DNA of 64,000 nucleotides from Phenylobacterium aquaticum. Lineage in GTDB: Bacteria; Pseudomonadota; Alphaproteobacteria; Caulobacterales; Caulobacteraceae. This document shows positions 33,847 to 43,230 of the stretch, one piece after another; positions within the stretch are counted from its first letter, which is position 1, and each line of letters opens with the position of its first letter. The stretch covers positions 1 to 64,000 of the forward strand of contig NZ_JALDPT010000028.1 of assembly GCF_022695515.1 (NCBI RefSeq), read 5' to 3'. The notes under the pieces were generated by a model, which saw nothing but the letters and a program-made list of their open reading frames with translations, ran no database searches and had not been told where the DNA came from. The position numbers and the translations under genes are program-made.

Positions 33847-35131
33847 CGCCGCCCTCCCGACGGCTCAGCCGTCCCTCCGCCAGACCGTCGAGGCCCGCCT
33901 CAAGCGCCGCCACGCCGAGGAGCTGCGGTTCCGCTTCTATGGCCGCGCCGCGATCATCGTGGCCCTGCTGTTCCTGGCCGTCCTGGTCGGCCGGATCGTG
34001 GCCCAGGGCTATACGACCTTCGTCGACTATCAGCTGAGCCTGCCGGTCTATGTCGATCCGGCCCGGGTCCAGGTCGATGACTTGTCCGGCGCCAATTACG
34101 ACCTCCTGATCGCCGATCAGACCCTGGCCCGGCTGGGCGAGAAGGACGACGAGCTGGGAACCCAGTCCGGCAAGCTGATGGAGCTGATCTCCACCGACCT
34201 CGGCTTCCAGGTGCTGGAGAAGGTCAAGGCCGACCACAGCCTGATCGGCAAGACCATCACCATCACCGGCCCGGTCCGCGCCGACGGCCAGCTCTATTAC
34301 AAGGGCCAGATGAAGCGCACGACCGACGAGTCGGAGCGCAAGCTGGACAACCAGCAGCTCGCCTGGCTCGATCGGCTCAAGGCCAAGGGCCTGGTGAAGG
34401 GCGGCTTCAATTTCGGCTTCCTCACCAAGTCGGATTCCACCGAGCCCGAACAGGCCGGCGTGCTGGGCGCCATCGTGGGCTCGGCCATGATGCTGCTGGT
34501 CACCGCCTCCCTGGCCATTCCGGTCGGCGTGCTGGCGGCCACTTATCTGGAGGAGTTCGCGCCCAAGGGCCGCTGGAGCGACCTCATCGAGGTGAACATC
34601 AACAACCTCGCCGCCGTGCCCTCCATCGTCTACGGCCTGCTGGGTCTGGCGGTGTTCATCAACTGGCTGGGCGTGCCCAGGTCCTCGCCCCTGGTCGGCG
34701 GTCTGGTCATGGCCCTGATGGCCCTGCCCACCGTGATCATCGCCACCCGCTCGGCGCTGAAGGCGGTGCCGCCCTCGATCCGCGAGGCCGCGCTCGGGGT
34801 CGGCGCCTCGCGCACCCAGACGGTGTTCCACCACGTTCTGCCGCTGGCCATGCCCGGCGTCATGACCGGGGCGATCCTGTCCCTGGCCCATGCGCTGGGC
34901 GAGACCGCGCCGCTGCTGATGATCGGCATGATCTCCTTCGTGCCCGGCGTGCCCCAGGGCTTCACCGGGGCGGCGACCGTCCTGCCGGTCCAGGTCTTCA
35001 TCTGGGAAAACGCCTCGGAGCGCGCGTTCGAAGAACGCACCGCCGCGGCGATCCTCGTCCTCCTCACCTTCATGATCATCATGAACATGGCCGCGATCCT
35101 GCTTCGCCGCCGCTTCGAACGTCGGTGGTAA
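33839..35131 (+). CDS. pstA: Phosphate ABC transporter permease PstA
   Basis: Second permease subunit. The first membrane span (about 37-60) is followed by an unusual 130-residue, probably periplasmic, segment before the permease core at about 205. The core shows REAALGVGASRTQTVFHHVLP (EAA loop) and ALGETAPLLMIGM. At 430 residues it is longer than the E. coli form (296). The stop lies 4 bases before pstB. Confidence 0.94.
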   Translation: MTDAALPTAQPSLRQTVEARLKRRHAEELRFRFYGRAAIIVALLFLAVLVGRIVAQGYTTFVDYQLSLPVYVDPARVQVDDLSGANYDLLIADQTLARLGEKDDELGTQSGKLMELISTDLGFQVLEKVKADHSLIGKTITITGPVRADGQLYYKGQMKRTTDESERKLDNQQLAWLDRLKAKGLVKGGFNFGFLTKSDSTEPEQAGVLGAIVGSAMMLLVTASLAIPVGVLAATYLEEFAPKGRWSDLIEVNINNLAAVPSIVYGLLGLAVFINWLGVPRSSPLVGGLVMALMALPTVIIATRSALKAVPPSIREAALGVGASRTQTVFHHVLPLAMPGVMTGAILSLAHALGETAPLLMIGMISFVPGVPQGFTGAATVLPVQVFIWENASERAFEERTAAAILVLLTFMIIMNMAAILLRRRFERRW

Positions 35132-35135
35132 TGCG

Positions 35136-36002
35136 ATGAACCAGCGCCAATTCAACCAGCCCCTGCGCCACCGCGACGACGAAGGCGCCGCCGCCCCGGC
35201 CGTCCATATCGCCGTCGACCGCGGCCACAGCGCCGACAAGTCCGCCGCGATCAAGATCCGCGCCCGCGACGTCAACGTCTTCTATGGCGACAAGCAGGCC
35301 CTGTTCGACGTCGGGCTGGATGTGCCGGAACGGGCGGTCACCGCCCTGATCGGCCCCTCCGGCTGCGGCAAGTCCACCTTCCTGCGCTGCATCAACCGGA
35401 TGAACGACACCATCCCGGGCTGCACGGTGCGCGGCCGCATCGAGCTGGACGGCGAGGACGTCAACGACAGGTCCATCGATCCCGTGGTGCTGCGCGCCCG
35501 GGTCGGCATGGTGTTCCAGAAGCCCAACCCGTTCCCCAAGACCATCTTCGAGAACGTCGCCTATGGTCCGCGCATCCACGGCCTGGCCACCGGCAAGGCC
35601 GAGCTCGAGGCCATCGTCGAATCCTCCCTGAAGCGGGCCGGCCTGTGGGCCGAGGTCGCCGACCGCCTGCACCAGCCCGGCACCGGCCTGTCCGGCGGCC
35701 AGCAGCAGCGCCTGGTCATCGCCCGCGCCATCGCGGTCAGCCCCGAGGTGATCCTGATGGACGAGCCCTGCTCGGCGCTGGACCCGATCGCCACGGCCAA
35801 GATCGAGGAACTGATCGACGAGCTGCGCAACCAGTACTGCATCGTCATCGTCACCCACTCCATGGCCCAGGCGGCGCGGGTGTCCCAGAAGACCGCCTTC
35901 TTCCACCTGGGCAAGCTGGTGGAGGCCGGGCCGACCGGCGAGATCTTCACCAACCCCCGCGATTCCCGCACCCAGGACTACATCACCGGCCGCTTCGGCT
36001 GA
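35136..36002 (+). CDS. pstB: Phosphate ABC transporter ATPase PstB
   Basis: A 288-residue ATPase that drives phosphate import and signals status with PhoU. Walker A is GPSGCGKSTFLRCINRMND, the signature LSGGQQQRL, Walker B VILMDEPCSALD, and the switch His is in VIVTHSMAQAARV. The first 40 residues are a family-variable extension. It is tightly spaced between pstA and phoU. Confidence 0.96.
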   Translation: MNQRQFNQPLRHRDDEGAAAPAVHIAVDRGHSADKSAAIKIRARDVNVFYGDKQALFDVGLDVPERAVTALIGPSGCGKSTFLRCINRMNDTIPGCTVRGRIELDGEDVNDRSIDPVVLRARVGMVFQKPNPFPKTIFENVAYGPRIHGLATGKAELEAIVESSLKRAGLWAEVADRLHQPGTGLSGGQQQRLVIARAIAVSPEVILMDEPCSALDPIATAKIEELIDELRNQYCIVIVTHSMAQAARVSQKTAFFHLGKLVEAGPTGEIFTNPRDSRTQDYITGRFG

Positions 36003-36012
36003 GGACCCCGCC

Positions 36013-36708
36013 ATGAACGAGCACATCGTCAAGTCCTATGAGGACGAACTGAACACCCTGACCGCCGAATGCGCGCGGATGGGCGGTCTGACCGAGGCGG
36101 CTGTCGCCGACAGCCTGGAAGCCGTGATCAAGCGCGACAAGTCGCTGGCCGAATCCGTCGTCGACCGCGACGAGCGGCTGGACGTCCTGCAGGCCGACAT
36201 CGAGCGCAAGTCGATCCGCCTGATCGCCCTGCGCCAGCCCATGGCCAACGATCTGCGCCGCACCGTGGCGGCGATGAAGATCGCCACCAATCTGGAACGC
36301 TGCGGGGACCTGGCCAAGAACATCGCCAAGCGCACCCTGATCCTGGCCGACGCCGAGCCCATGGCCCCGCTGACCCGTTCGATCGAGCGGATGGGCCGTC
36401 TGGTCTGCGGTCGCCTGAAGGACGTGCTGGACGCCTACACCTCGTCCGACGTCGACCGCGCCATCCTGGTCTGGAGCCGGGACGACGAGGTGGACGAGCA
36501 CTACAACAGCCTGTTCCGCGAACTTCTGACCTACATGATGGGCGACCCGCGCACGATCACCGCCTGCGCCCACCTGCTGTTCGTCGCCAAGAACCTTGAG
36601 CGGATCGGCGACCACGCCACCAACATCGCCGAGATCATCCACTACGAGATCACCGGCGAGGAAATGATCTCGGCCGAACGGCCCAAGACCGACGCCCTGC
36701 GCGGCTAG
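36013..36708 (+). CDS. phoU: Phosphate signalling protein PhoU
   Basis: A 231-residue two-domain helical protein that keeps PhoR inactive when phosphate is plentiful. Each PhoU domain has a metal-binding E/DxxxD-type motif: ERCGDLAKNIAKR (about 96-108) and ERIGDHATNIAEI (about 196-208). It lies between pstB and phoB, 11 bases from each. Confidence 0.96.
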   Translation: MNEHIVKSYEDELNTLTAECARMGGLTEAAVADSLEAVIKRDKSLAESVVDRDERLDVLQADIERKSIRLIALRQPMANDLRRTVAAMKIATNLERCGDLAKNIAKRTLILADAEPMAPLTRSIERMGRLVCGRLKDVLDAYTSSDVDRAILVWSRDDEVDEHYNSLFRELLTYMMGDPRTITACAHLLFVAKNLERIGDHATNIAEIIHYEITGEEMISAERPKTDALRG

Positions 36709-36719
36709 GAGCGACTGAC

Positions 36720-37412
36720 GTGATCCCGTTCATTCTGGTGGTCGAGGACGAAGACGCCCTCTCCACCCTGCTGCAGTACAATCTCGACAAGGAAGGCTAC
36801 GACGTGGTCGTGGCCTCCGACGGCGAGGAGGCTCTGACGCTCGCCAGCGAGCGCCTGCCCGACCTGATCGTGCTCGACTGGATGCTGCCCAAGGTCTCCG
36901 GCATCGAGGTCTGCCGCCGGCTGCGCCAGCGGACCGAGAGCCGCAACGTCCCGATCATCATGCTGACCGCCCGCAGCGAGGAGAGCGACCGCATCCGCGG
37001 CCTCGACACCGGCGCCGACGACTATGTGGTCAAGCCCTTCGCCATGAGCGAGCTGTCGGCCCGCATCCGCGCGGTCCTTCGCCGGATCCGGCCGGGCCTG
37101 GCCGAGGACCGGGTGGCGATCGGCGACCTGATCATGGATCGCGTGGCCCACCGGGTGAAGCGCCAGGGCAAGGAGATCCACCTGGGTCCGACCGAGTTCC
37201 GGCTGCTGGACTATCTGATGCAGCATCCGGGCCGGGTGTTCTCGCGCGAGCAGCTACTGGACGCGGTCTGGGGCTCGGACGTCTATGTCGAGGCCCGCAC
37301 GGTCGACGTCCATATCGGGCGCCTGCGCAAGGCGCTGAACCGCGACGACGTGCTGAGCGATCCGATCCGCACGGTCCGCTCGGCCGGCTACTCGCTGGAC
37401 ATGGACAGCTGA
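36720..37412 (+). CDS. phoB: Phosphate regulon response regulator PhoB
   Basis: A 230-residue OmpR/PhoB-family transcription factor. The receiver domain has acidic residues EDED (about 9-12), phospho-acceptor Asp in VLDWMLPK, and the conserved KPF. The C-terminal winged helix (about 130-228) has GPTEFRLLDYLM and VDVHIGRLRKAL. It starts at GTG (MIPFILVVEDED). It should bind the two Pho-box-like sites of this window. Confidence 0.96.
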   Translation: MIPFILVVEDEDALSTLLQYNLDKEGYDVVVASDGEEALTLASERLPDLIVLDWMLPKVSGIEVCRRLRQRTESRNVPIIMLTARSEESDRIRGLDTGADDYVVKPFAMSELSARIRAVLRRIRPGLAEDRVAIGDLIMDRVAHRVKRQGKEIHLGPTEFRLLDYLMQHPGRVFSREQLLDAVWGSDVYVEARTVDVHIGRLRKALNRDDVLSDPIRTVRSAGYSLDMDS

Positions 37413-37428
37413 CGGCGGCGGCTTGACC

Positions 37429-37457
37429 CGGGGCGCGCCGCGCGCGAAAGCCCCGGT
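37429..37457 (+). other. Hairpin covering the purD start region
   Basis: CCGGGGC (37429-37435) and GCCCCGG (37451-37457) pair just before the purD ATG. No Shine-Dalgarno is visible there. It may end the phoB transcript weakly or dampen purD translation. Confidence 0.35.
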
Positions 37458-37459
37458 CC

Positions 37460-38731
37460 ATGAACATACTTCTCGTGGGTTCGGGCGGGCGTGAACACGC
37501 GCTGGCCTGGAAGATCGCCGCCTCGCCGCTCACCGCGCGCCTGATCATCGCGCCGGGCAATCCCGGCATGGCCGCCCTGGGCGAGCTGCGCGACGTCAAG
37601 CCGACCGACGTGCCGGGGCTGGTCGCCCTGGCCCGGGAGGTCGCCGCCGACCTGGTGGTGATCGGGCCGGAGGTCTCCGTGGAGGCCGGCCTCGCCGACG
37701 CCCTGGAGGCGGCCGAGATCTCCTGCTTCGGACCCGTGGCCGCCGCCGGCCAGCTGGAAAGCTCCAAGGCCTTCACCAAGGCGTTCTGCGACCGCCACAG
37801 CCTGCCCACCGGCGCCTATGCGGTGTTCGAGGACGCAGGTCTCGCCAAGGCCGGCCTCGCCGCCTTCAAGCCGCCCTATGTGATCAAGGCCGACGGCCTG
37901 GCGGCCGGCAAGGGCGTGGTGATCGCGCCCGACCTGGCGACCGCGGAAGCCGCCATCGACGATTGCCTGGCCGGCCGGTTCGGCGCGGCCGGCGCGCGGG
38001 TGGTGATCGAGGAGTTCCTGGAGGGCGAAATCGGCTCGATGTTCGCCCTGTGCGACGGCAAGACCTCGATGCTGTTCGGCGGCGTCCAGGATCACAAGCG
38101 CGCCTTCGACGGCGAGCAGGGGCCGAACACCGGCGGCATGGGCACCTATTCCCCGGCCCCGGTCTTCACCCCCGAACTGACGGAACAGATCCGCACCCGC
38201 CTGGCCGAGCCCGCCTTCGCGGGCATCGCCGCCGAGGGCGCGCCCTATCGCGGCGTGCTGTTCGTCGAGCTGATGGCGACGAAGGACGGTCCCAAGCTGG
38301 TCGAGTTCAACACCCGGTTCGGCGATCCGGAATGCCAGGCGCTGATGCTGCGGCTGGAGAGCGACCTCGTCCCCTATCTGCTGGCCTGCGCCACCGGCCA
38401 GCTCGACATCATGCCGGAGCCGGTCTGGCGCGACGAGGCGGCGGTCTGCGTGGTGCTGGCGGCCAAGGGCTATCCCGATGCGCCTGAGGCCGGCAGCGAG
38501 ATCAAGGGCGCCGAGGCCGACTTCGGCCCGGACGTGGTGGTGTTCCATGCGGGAACGCGCCGCGACGCCGACGGGACGCTGCGCGCCGCCGGCGGGCGGG
38601 TGCTGAACGTCTGCGCCCGCGGCCCGGACCTCAGGACCGCCCGCGACCGCGCCTATGCCGCCGTGGACCGCATCGACTGGCCGGAGGGTTTCCATCGCCG
38701 CGACATCGGCTGGCGCGTGCTCGGGCGCTAG
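37460..38731 (+). CDS. purD: Phosphoribosylamine-glycine ligase
   Basis: A 423-residue ATP-grasp enzyme of purine synthesis that joins phosphoribosylamine and glycine. N-terminal VGSGGREHALAW, then PPYVIKADGLAAGKGVV (ATP-grasp), EQGPNTGGMGTYSPAP and VEFNTRFGDPECQ are family signatures. Length is normal. It follows phoB by 47 bases but is not functionally tied to it. Confidence 0.97.
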   Translation: MNILLVGSGGREHALAWKIAASPLTARLIIAPGNPGMAALGELRDVKPTDVPGLVALAREVAADLVVIGPEVSVEAGLADALEAAEISCFGPVAAAGQLESSKAFTKAFCDRHSLPTGAYAVFEDAGLAKAGLAAFKPPYVIKADGLAAGKGVVIAPDLATAEAAIDDCLAGRFGAAGARVVIEEFLEGEIGSMFALCDGKTSMLFGGVQDHKRAFDGEQGPNTGGMGTYSPAPVFTPELTEQIRTRLAEPAFAGIAAEGAPYRGVLFVELMATKDGPKLVEFNTRFGDPECQALMLRLESDLVPYLLACATGQLDIMPEPVWRDEAAVCVVLAAKGYPDAPEAGSEIKGAEADFGPDVVVFHAGTRRDADGTLRAAGGRVLNVCARGPDLRTARDRAYAAVDRIDWPEGFHRRDIGWRVLGR

Positions 38732-38841
38732 GCGGCGAATTTTTCGAAGAATCGGTCTGCGCCTCGGCGTCGCGCTTGCTCGCGCCCAGGGCGGATCGGT
38801 AAGGTGCATTCAAACAAGCGTAAGAGACGACAGGGAACGCC

Positions 38842-39909
38842 ATGGCCGACGCCGCCGAGCAGCAACGCGAACAGCTGAACACGGGCACCAAGGAAGTGGC
38901 CGAAAGCCACCGCTTTGACGAGGCCGCCCTGGCCGCCTGGATGGCCGCCAATGTCGAGGGCTATGAGGGTCCGCTCGAGGTCCGCCAGTTCAAGGGCGGC
39001 CAGTCGAACCCGACCTATCAGCTGGTCACGCCCAACAAGAAATACGTCATGCGGCGCAAGCCGCCGGGCAAGCTGCTGCCCTCGGCCCACGCCGTGGACC
39101 GCGAGTACAAGGTGATCTCGGCGCTCTATCCCACGGGCTTCCCGGTGGCCCGCTCCTACGGCCTGTGCACCGATGACGCCGTGATCGGCACGATGTTCTA
39201 CGTGATGGACATGGTCGAGGGTCGCATCCTCTGGGACCAGTCCCTGCCGGCCTATGAGCCCGCCGAGCGCCACGCGATCTATATGGCCAAGCTCAAGACC
39301 CTGGCCGACCTGCACAACACCGACTACGAGGCCATCGGCCTCGGCGACTATGGCAAGCCCGGCAACTATATGGGCCGTCAGGTCGACCGCTGGACCAAGC
39401 AGTACCGCGCCTCGGAGACCGTGAAGATCGACGAGATCGAGCGGCTGATCGAATACCTGCCCCAGTCGGTGCCGGCCCAGGAGCGGACCTCGGTCGTCCA
39501 CGGCGACTACCGCCTCGACAACATGGTGCTGCACGCCACCGAGCCGAAGGTGATCGCCGTCCTCGACTGGGAGCTGTCGACGCTGGGCGAGCCCCTGGCC
39601 GACTTCACCTATCTGCTGATGAACTGGGTCAATGGCTCGATCGCCCAGATCCCGGACCTCAAGGCCCACGGCATTCCGACCATCGAGGAATATGTGGCCG
39701 AATACTGCCGCCTGACGGGCCGTTCGGGCCTGCCGGAGGTGAACTGGTTCTTCGCCTATAACAGCTTCCGCCTCGCCGGCATCCTGCAGGGGATCGTGGG
39801 CCGGGTGCGCGACGGCACCGCCAACAGCCCGCAGGCCGCGGCCATGGCCGAGCGTGTGCCGCTGCTGGCCAAGGCCGGCTGGGACTTCGCCAAAAAGGCC
39901 GGCGCTTAA
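38842..39909 (+). CDS. APH-fold phosphotransferase family protein
   Basis: A 355-residue protein of the aminoglycoside-phosphotransferase fold, of the subgroup related to ACAD10/11 kinase domains. Motifs are YVMRRKPPGKLLPSAHAVDR (ATP-site Lys region), the Brenner loop VVHGDYRLDNMVL (about 213-225) and the metal site VLDWELSTLGEPLADF. Substrate is unknown; a role with hydroxyacyl-CoA metabolism is known for relatives. AGGGA lies before the ATG. It is convergent with lpxK (4-base overlap). Confidence 0.85.
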   Translation: MADAAEQQREQLNTGTKEVAESHRFDEAALAAWMAANVEGYEGPLEVRQFKGGQSNPTYQLVTPNKKYVMRRKPPGKLLPSAHAVDREYKVISALYPTGFPVARSYGLCTDDAVIGTMFYVMDMVEGRILWDQSLPAYEPAERHAIYMAKLKTLADLHNTDYEAIGLGDYGKPGNYMGRQVDRWTKQYRASETVKIDEIERLIEYLPQSVPAQERTSVVHGDYRLDNMVLHATEPKVIAVLDWELSTLGEPLADFTYLLMNWVNGSIAQIPDLKAHGIPTIEEYVAEYCRLTGRSGLPEVNWFFAYNSFRLAGILQGIVGRVRDGTANSPQAAAMAERVPLLAKAGWDFAKKAGA

Positions 39910-40913
39910 GACATCAAGGGGGCGAGGAGGGCGTCCAGCGCCGCCTCGTCCTCGAACACGCAGCGCACGGGCCAGGCGACGATCTTCTCACGCCAGTCCG
40001 GCGGCAGGCGCGCCCAGTCCTTTTCCGTGGTGACGAGACCGGCGCCCAGATGCGCCGCCTGGTCGGCGAGCGCCTTCAGGGTGGCCGCGTCATAGGCCAT
40101 GTGGTCGGGGAAGCTGGCGAAGTCCTTGAGGTCGCAGCCCGCGGCCTTGAGCGCGCGCTCCACCTTCCAGGGCTTGCCGATGCCGGCGAAGCCCAGCTGC
40201 GGCCCGGCCGGCGGCGGGGCGTCCGGAACCACGCGGGCGATCAGCACCGGCAGGGTCCCGAACACCGCCAGCAGCTCAGGATCGGCCTGGGCGAGGTCGT
40301 CGGGCAGCATCAGGACCACCGCATCGGCGCGGGCCAGGCCCACGGCCAGGGGTTCGCGCAAGGGGCCGGCCGGGAACACCGAACCGTCGCCCAGCGGCCA
40401 TTCACCGTTGCGGGTCTCGCCGTCGACCACCACCAGGGACAGGGCCTTTTTCAGGCTGGGGTTCTGGTGGCCGTCATCCATGACCACGACCTGGGCGCCG
40501 GCCCGGACGGCGGCGATGGCCCCGGCGGCACGGTCGCGGGCGATCCATATGGGCGCATCGGCCGCCAGCATCAGGGGCTCGTCCCCCACCTCTGCGGCGC
40601 TGTGGCGGGCGGGATCGACCTGGACGGGCCCGGCCAGAGATCCGCCATAGCCGCGCGACAGGCCGTGGGCGGCGACGCCGCGGGCGGTCAGCCGGCGCAG
40701 CAGCTCGCGCACCACCGGGGTCTTGCCGACCCCGCCGGCCGTCAGATTGCCGACGCAGATCACCGGCGCCCCGACATCGACCGGACGGGCGCGGGCGATA
40801 CGCCGCGCTGTCGCCCAGGCCCAGATCCAGGAGACGGGCTTCAGAAGGGCGCGGCTGACCGGGGCCGGGGCGCCCTCGCGCACATACCACCAGCGGGGCG
40901 TGGGCAGCTTCAT
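39906..40913 (-). CDS. lpxK: Tetraacyldisaccharide 4'-kinase
   Basis: A 335-residue inner membrane enzyme that phosphorylates the 4' position of the lipid A precursor. The N-terminal membrane helix is about residues 18-36. The P-loop GNLTAGGVGKTPVV lies near 55-68, and DGHQNPSLKK (catalytic Asp-His) follows. The ATG overlaps the waaA stop (ATGA), tying lipid A phosphorylation to Kdo addition. Confidence 0.95.
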   Translation of the reverse strand: MKLPTPRWWYVREGAPAPVSRALLKPVSWIWAWATARRIARARPVDVGAPVICVGNLTAGGVGKTPVVRELLRRLTARGVAAHGLSRGYGGSLAGPVQVDPARHSAAEVGDEPLMLAADAPIWIARDRAAGAIAAVRAGAQVVVMDDGHQNPSLKKALSLVVVDGETRNGEWPLGDGSVFPAGPLREPLAVGLARADAVVLMLPDDLAQADPELLAVFGTLPVLIARVVPDAPPPAGPQLGFAGIGKPWKVERALKAAGCDLKDFASFPDHMAYDAATLKALADQAAHLGAGLVTTEKDWARLPPDWREKIVAWPVRCVFEDEAALDALLAPLMS

Positions 40914-42166
40914 GGGCGCAGCAGGGGGGCGAGGAGGGTCATGGCCTGGTCGAGCGCCGCGCCCTGGCGTTCGGCATAGGCGAGGCCAGCCTCGCCGATC
41001 CGCCGCGCGATGGCCGGATAGTCGATCAGGCCGGCGATGTGGCGGGCGAGCGCGGCTTCGTCGGCCGCCTCGATGGCCGCGACCTCGGCGAACATCTCGT
41101 CATAGACCGCCCGCGCGTTGAAGGCGTGGGGGCCGGTCACGGCGGCGATCCCCAGCCGGGCGGGCTCCAGCGGATTGTGCCCGCCGACGCCGGGCAGGAA
41201 GCTGCCGCCCATGATCGCGGCGCGGGCCAGGCGGAAGAACAGGCCCATCTCGCCCAAGGTGTCGGCCAGATAGATCCCCGGGCCGGGGGGGCTCCCGGCG
41301 CTGCGGCGGGTGACCTCGAAGCCCTGGGCGGTCAGGGCCGCGGCGATCTCCTCGGCCCGGTCGGGATGGCGCGGGGCGACGACCAGCAGGGCGTCGCGGT
41401 CGGCGGCCTGGAAGGCGCGGGCGATGATCTCCTCCTCGCCCGGATGGGTGCTGGCGGCCAGGATCACCGGCCGCGCGCCGATCGCCGCGCGCAGTCGCTC
41501 CAGCTCGGCCGGGTCGCAGGGCAGGGGGCCGCCGGCCTGCTTCAGGCTGAGGAAGGGGCCGACCTGGGCGCCCAGGCGCGCCAGGCGATCGGCGGTCTCG
41601 GCCTCCTGGGGCAGGACCAGGTCGAAGGCGCCGAGCAGGGTCCGGGCGGCGGCGGGGACCCGTCCCCAGCCCCGGGCGCTGGCCTGGGTCATCCGGGCGG
41701 AGACCAGGGCCAGGCGGACGCCCCGGCGTTTGGCGGCCAGGATCATGTTGGGCCACAGCTCGCTCTCGACGAAGACGCCGAGGTCCGGCCGCCAGTGGTC
41801 GAGGAAGCGGGCGACCGTGCGGGGCCCGTCCACCGGGGCGTACTGGTGGATGACGCCGGGCGGCAGGCGGCGCGCCAGGAGCTCGGCCGAGGTGCGGGTG
41901 CCGGAAGTGACCAGAATGCGGGTCTCCGGCGCCCGCGCGCCGAGCGCCGCGATCAGCGGCAGCAGGGACAGACTCTCGCCCACGCTCACCCCGTGCAGCC
42001 AGACCAGGGGCCCCTCGGGCCGCGGCCGGTCGGCGCGCCCCAGCCGTTCGGCGAGGCGCGCGGGGTCCTCCTTGCCGGCCACGGCGCGGCGGCGCAGCAG
42101 GGCCGGGGCGAAGGGCTCCATCAGGCCGGTGGCGGCGCCATAGAGCGCCAGGCTGGCGGGGGCCAA
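40910..42166 (-). CDS. waaA: 3-deoxy-D-manno-octulosonic acid transferase
   Basis: A 418-residue GT30 enzyme that adds Kdo to lipid A. Seen are WLHGVSVGESLSLLPLI (catalytic Glu), TSGTRTSAELL, ESELWPNMILAAKRRG, ASTHPGEEE and GGHNPLEPA. A TTG at 42166 gives MAPASLALYGAATGLMEP, matching the usual N-terminus, 11 bases after the CDF stop; longer starts would run into that gene. It is followed by lpxK. Confidence 0.93.
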   Translation of the reverse strand: MAPASLALYGAATGLMEPFAPALLRRRAVAGKEDPARLAERLGRADRPRPEGPLVWLHGVSVGESLSLLPLIAALGARAPETRILVTSGTRTSAELLARRLPPGVIHQYAPVDGPRTVARFLDHWRPDLGVFVESELWPNMILAAKRRGVRLALVSARMTQASARGWGRVPAAARTLLGAFDLVLPQEAETADRLARLGAQVGPFLSLKQAGGPLPCDPAELERLRAAIGARPVILAASTHPGEEEIIARAFQAADRDALLVVAPRHPDRAEEIAAALTAQGFEVTRRSAGSPPGPGIYLADTLGEMGLFFRLARAAIMGGSFLPGVGGHNPLEPARLGIAAVTGPHAFNARAVYDEMFAEVAAIEAADEAALARHIAGLIDYPAIARRIGEAGLAYAERQGAALDQAMTLLAPLLRP

Positions 42167-42177
42167 GGCCGCGCCGC

Positions 42178-43200
42178 TCAGACGGTCTCGGCGGGGGAGA
42201 GCTTGCAGCTCGCCGCGTCCCCGGTCTCGATCTGCAGGGTGCAATGGCCGATGCCGAACTGGTGGGCCAGGCCCTCACAGGTGGCGTGCAGGAAGCTGTC
42301 CGGCTCGGCGTTGGCCGGGCGGGTCAGGTGGACGGTGAGCGCCGTCTCGGTGGTGCTCATGGCCCAGATGTGCAGGTCGTGGACATCGGTCACGCCGGGG
42401 CGGCCGGTCAGCCAGGTCTTCACCGCATTGACGTCGATGCCGCGCGGCGCGGCGTCGAGGGCGAGGTCCACGGAATCCCGCAGCAGGGACCAGGTGCCGA
42501 CCACGATCACCACCCCGATCCCCAGGCTGAGCACCGGGTCCAGCCAGGTCAGGCTGCTGTTCAGGGTCATCACCGCCGCGCCCAGCACGACGGCGAGGGA
42601 CACCGCCGCGTCGCTGGCCATGTGCAGGAAGGCGCCGCGGGCGTTGAGGTCGTCATGGCCCTTCATGAACATCAGGGCGGTGGCGGTGTTGATGATCACC
42701 CCGACGCCGGCGGTGATCATCACCGGCAGGGTGGCGATGGTGGTCGGCTCCATCAGCCGGCGCACGGACTCAGACGCGATCACCCCGACGGCGACCAGCA
42801 GAAGGACGGCGTTGGTCAGGGAGGCCAGGATCGTGCCCTTGCGCAGGCCATAGGTGCGCCGCGTGCTTGGCGCGCGCTTGGCCAGCACCGTCGCGCCCCA
42901 GGCCAGGAGCAGGCTCAGCACGTCGGACATGTTGTGGCCGGCGTCGGCCAGCAGGGCCAGGGAGTGGGAGAACAGGCCGGCGCCGACCTCGACCAGCACG
43001 AAGCCGAAATTCAGGATGATGCCGATGGCGAAGGCGCGGCCGAAGTCCTTGGGCGCATGACTGTGACCGTGGCCGCCATGGCTGTGGGCGCCGTGGCTGT
43101 GTCCGTGGCTGTGTCCATGACCATGATCGTGCGCGTGGCCATGGCTGTGGCCGTGATCATGCCCGTGGTCGTGGGAGTGGCCGGAGGGATCGTGCGCCAT
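42178..43200 (-). CDS. Cation diffusion facilitator transporter, His-rich
   Basis: A 340-residue CDF-family divalent metal/proton antiporter (zinc-type). The first 45 residues are almost all His, Gly, Ser and Asp, a metal-binding tail. Six membrane spans follow. The metal sites are HSLALLADAGHNMSDV (HxxxD) and the later HMASDAAVS. A cytoplasmic C-terminal domain ends the protein. ATG at 43200 is chosen (MAHDPSGHSHDH); a GTG at 43215 is the alternative. It sits inside the lipid A operon. Confidence 0.9.
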   Translation of the reverse strand: MAHDPSGHSHDHGHDHGHSHGHAHDHGHGHSHGHSHGAHSHGGHGHSHAPKDFGRAFAIGIILNFGFVLVEVGAGLFSHSLALLADAGHNMSDVLSLLLAWGATVLAKRAPSTRRTYGLRKGTILASLTNAVLLLVAVGVIASESVRRLMEPTTIATLPVMITAGVGVIINTATALMFMKGHDDLNARGAFLHMASDAAVSLAVVLGAAVMTLNSSLTWLDPVLSLGIGVVIVVGTWSLLRDSVDLALDAAPRGIDVNAVKTWLTGRPGVTDVHDLHIWAMSTTETALTVHLTRPANAEPDSFLHATCEGLAHQFGIGHCTLQIETGDAASCKLSPAETV

Positions 43201-43230
43201 GGCCCTATGTCTCACTGAGAAGTCGCCGGA

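Noticed and set aside
31246..35275. Long minus-strand frames over phoR and pstCA
   Set aside because: No motifs, and the plus-strand genes are unmistakable.
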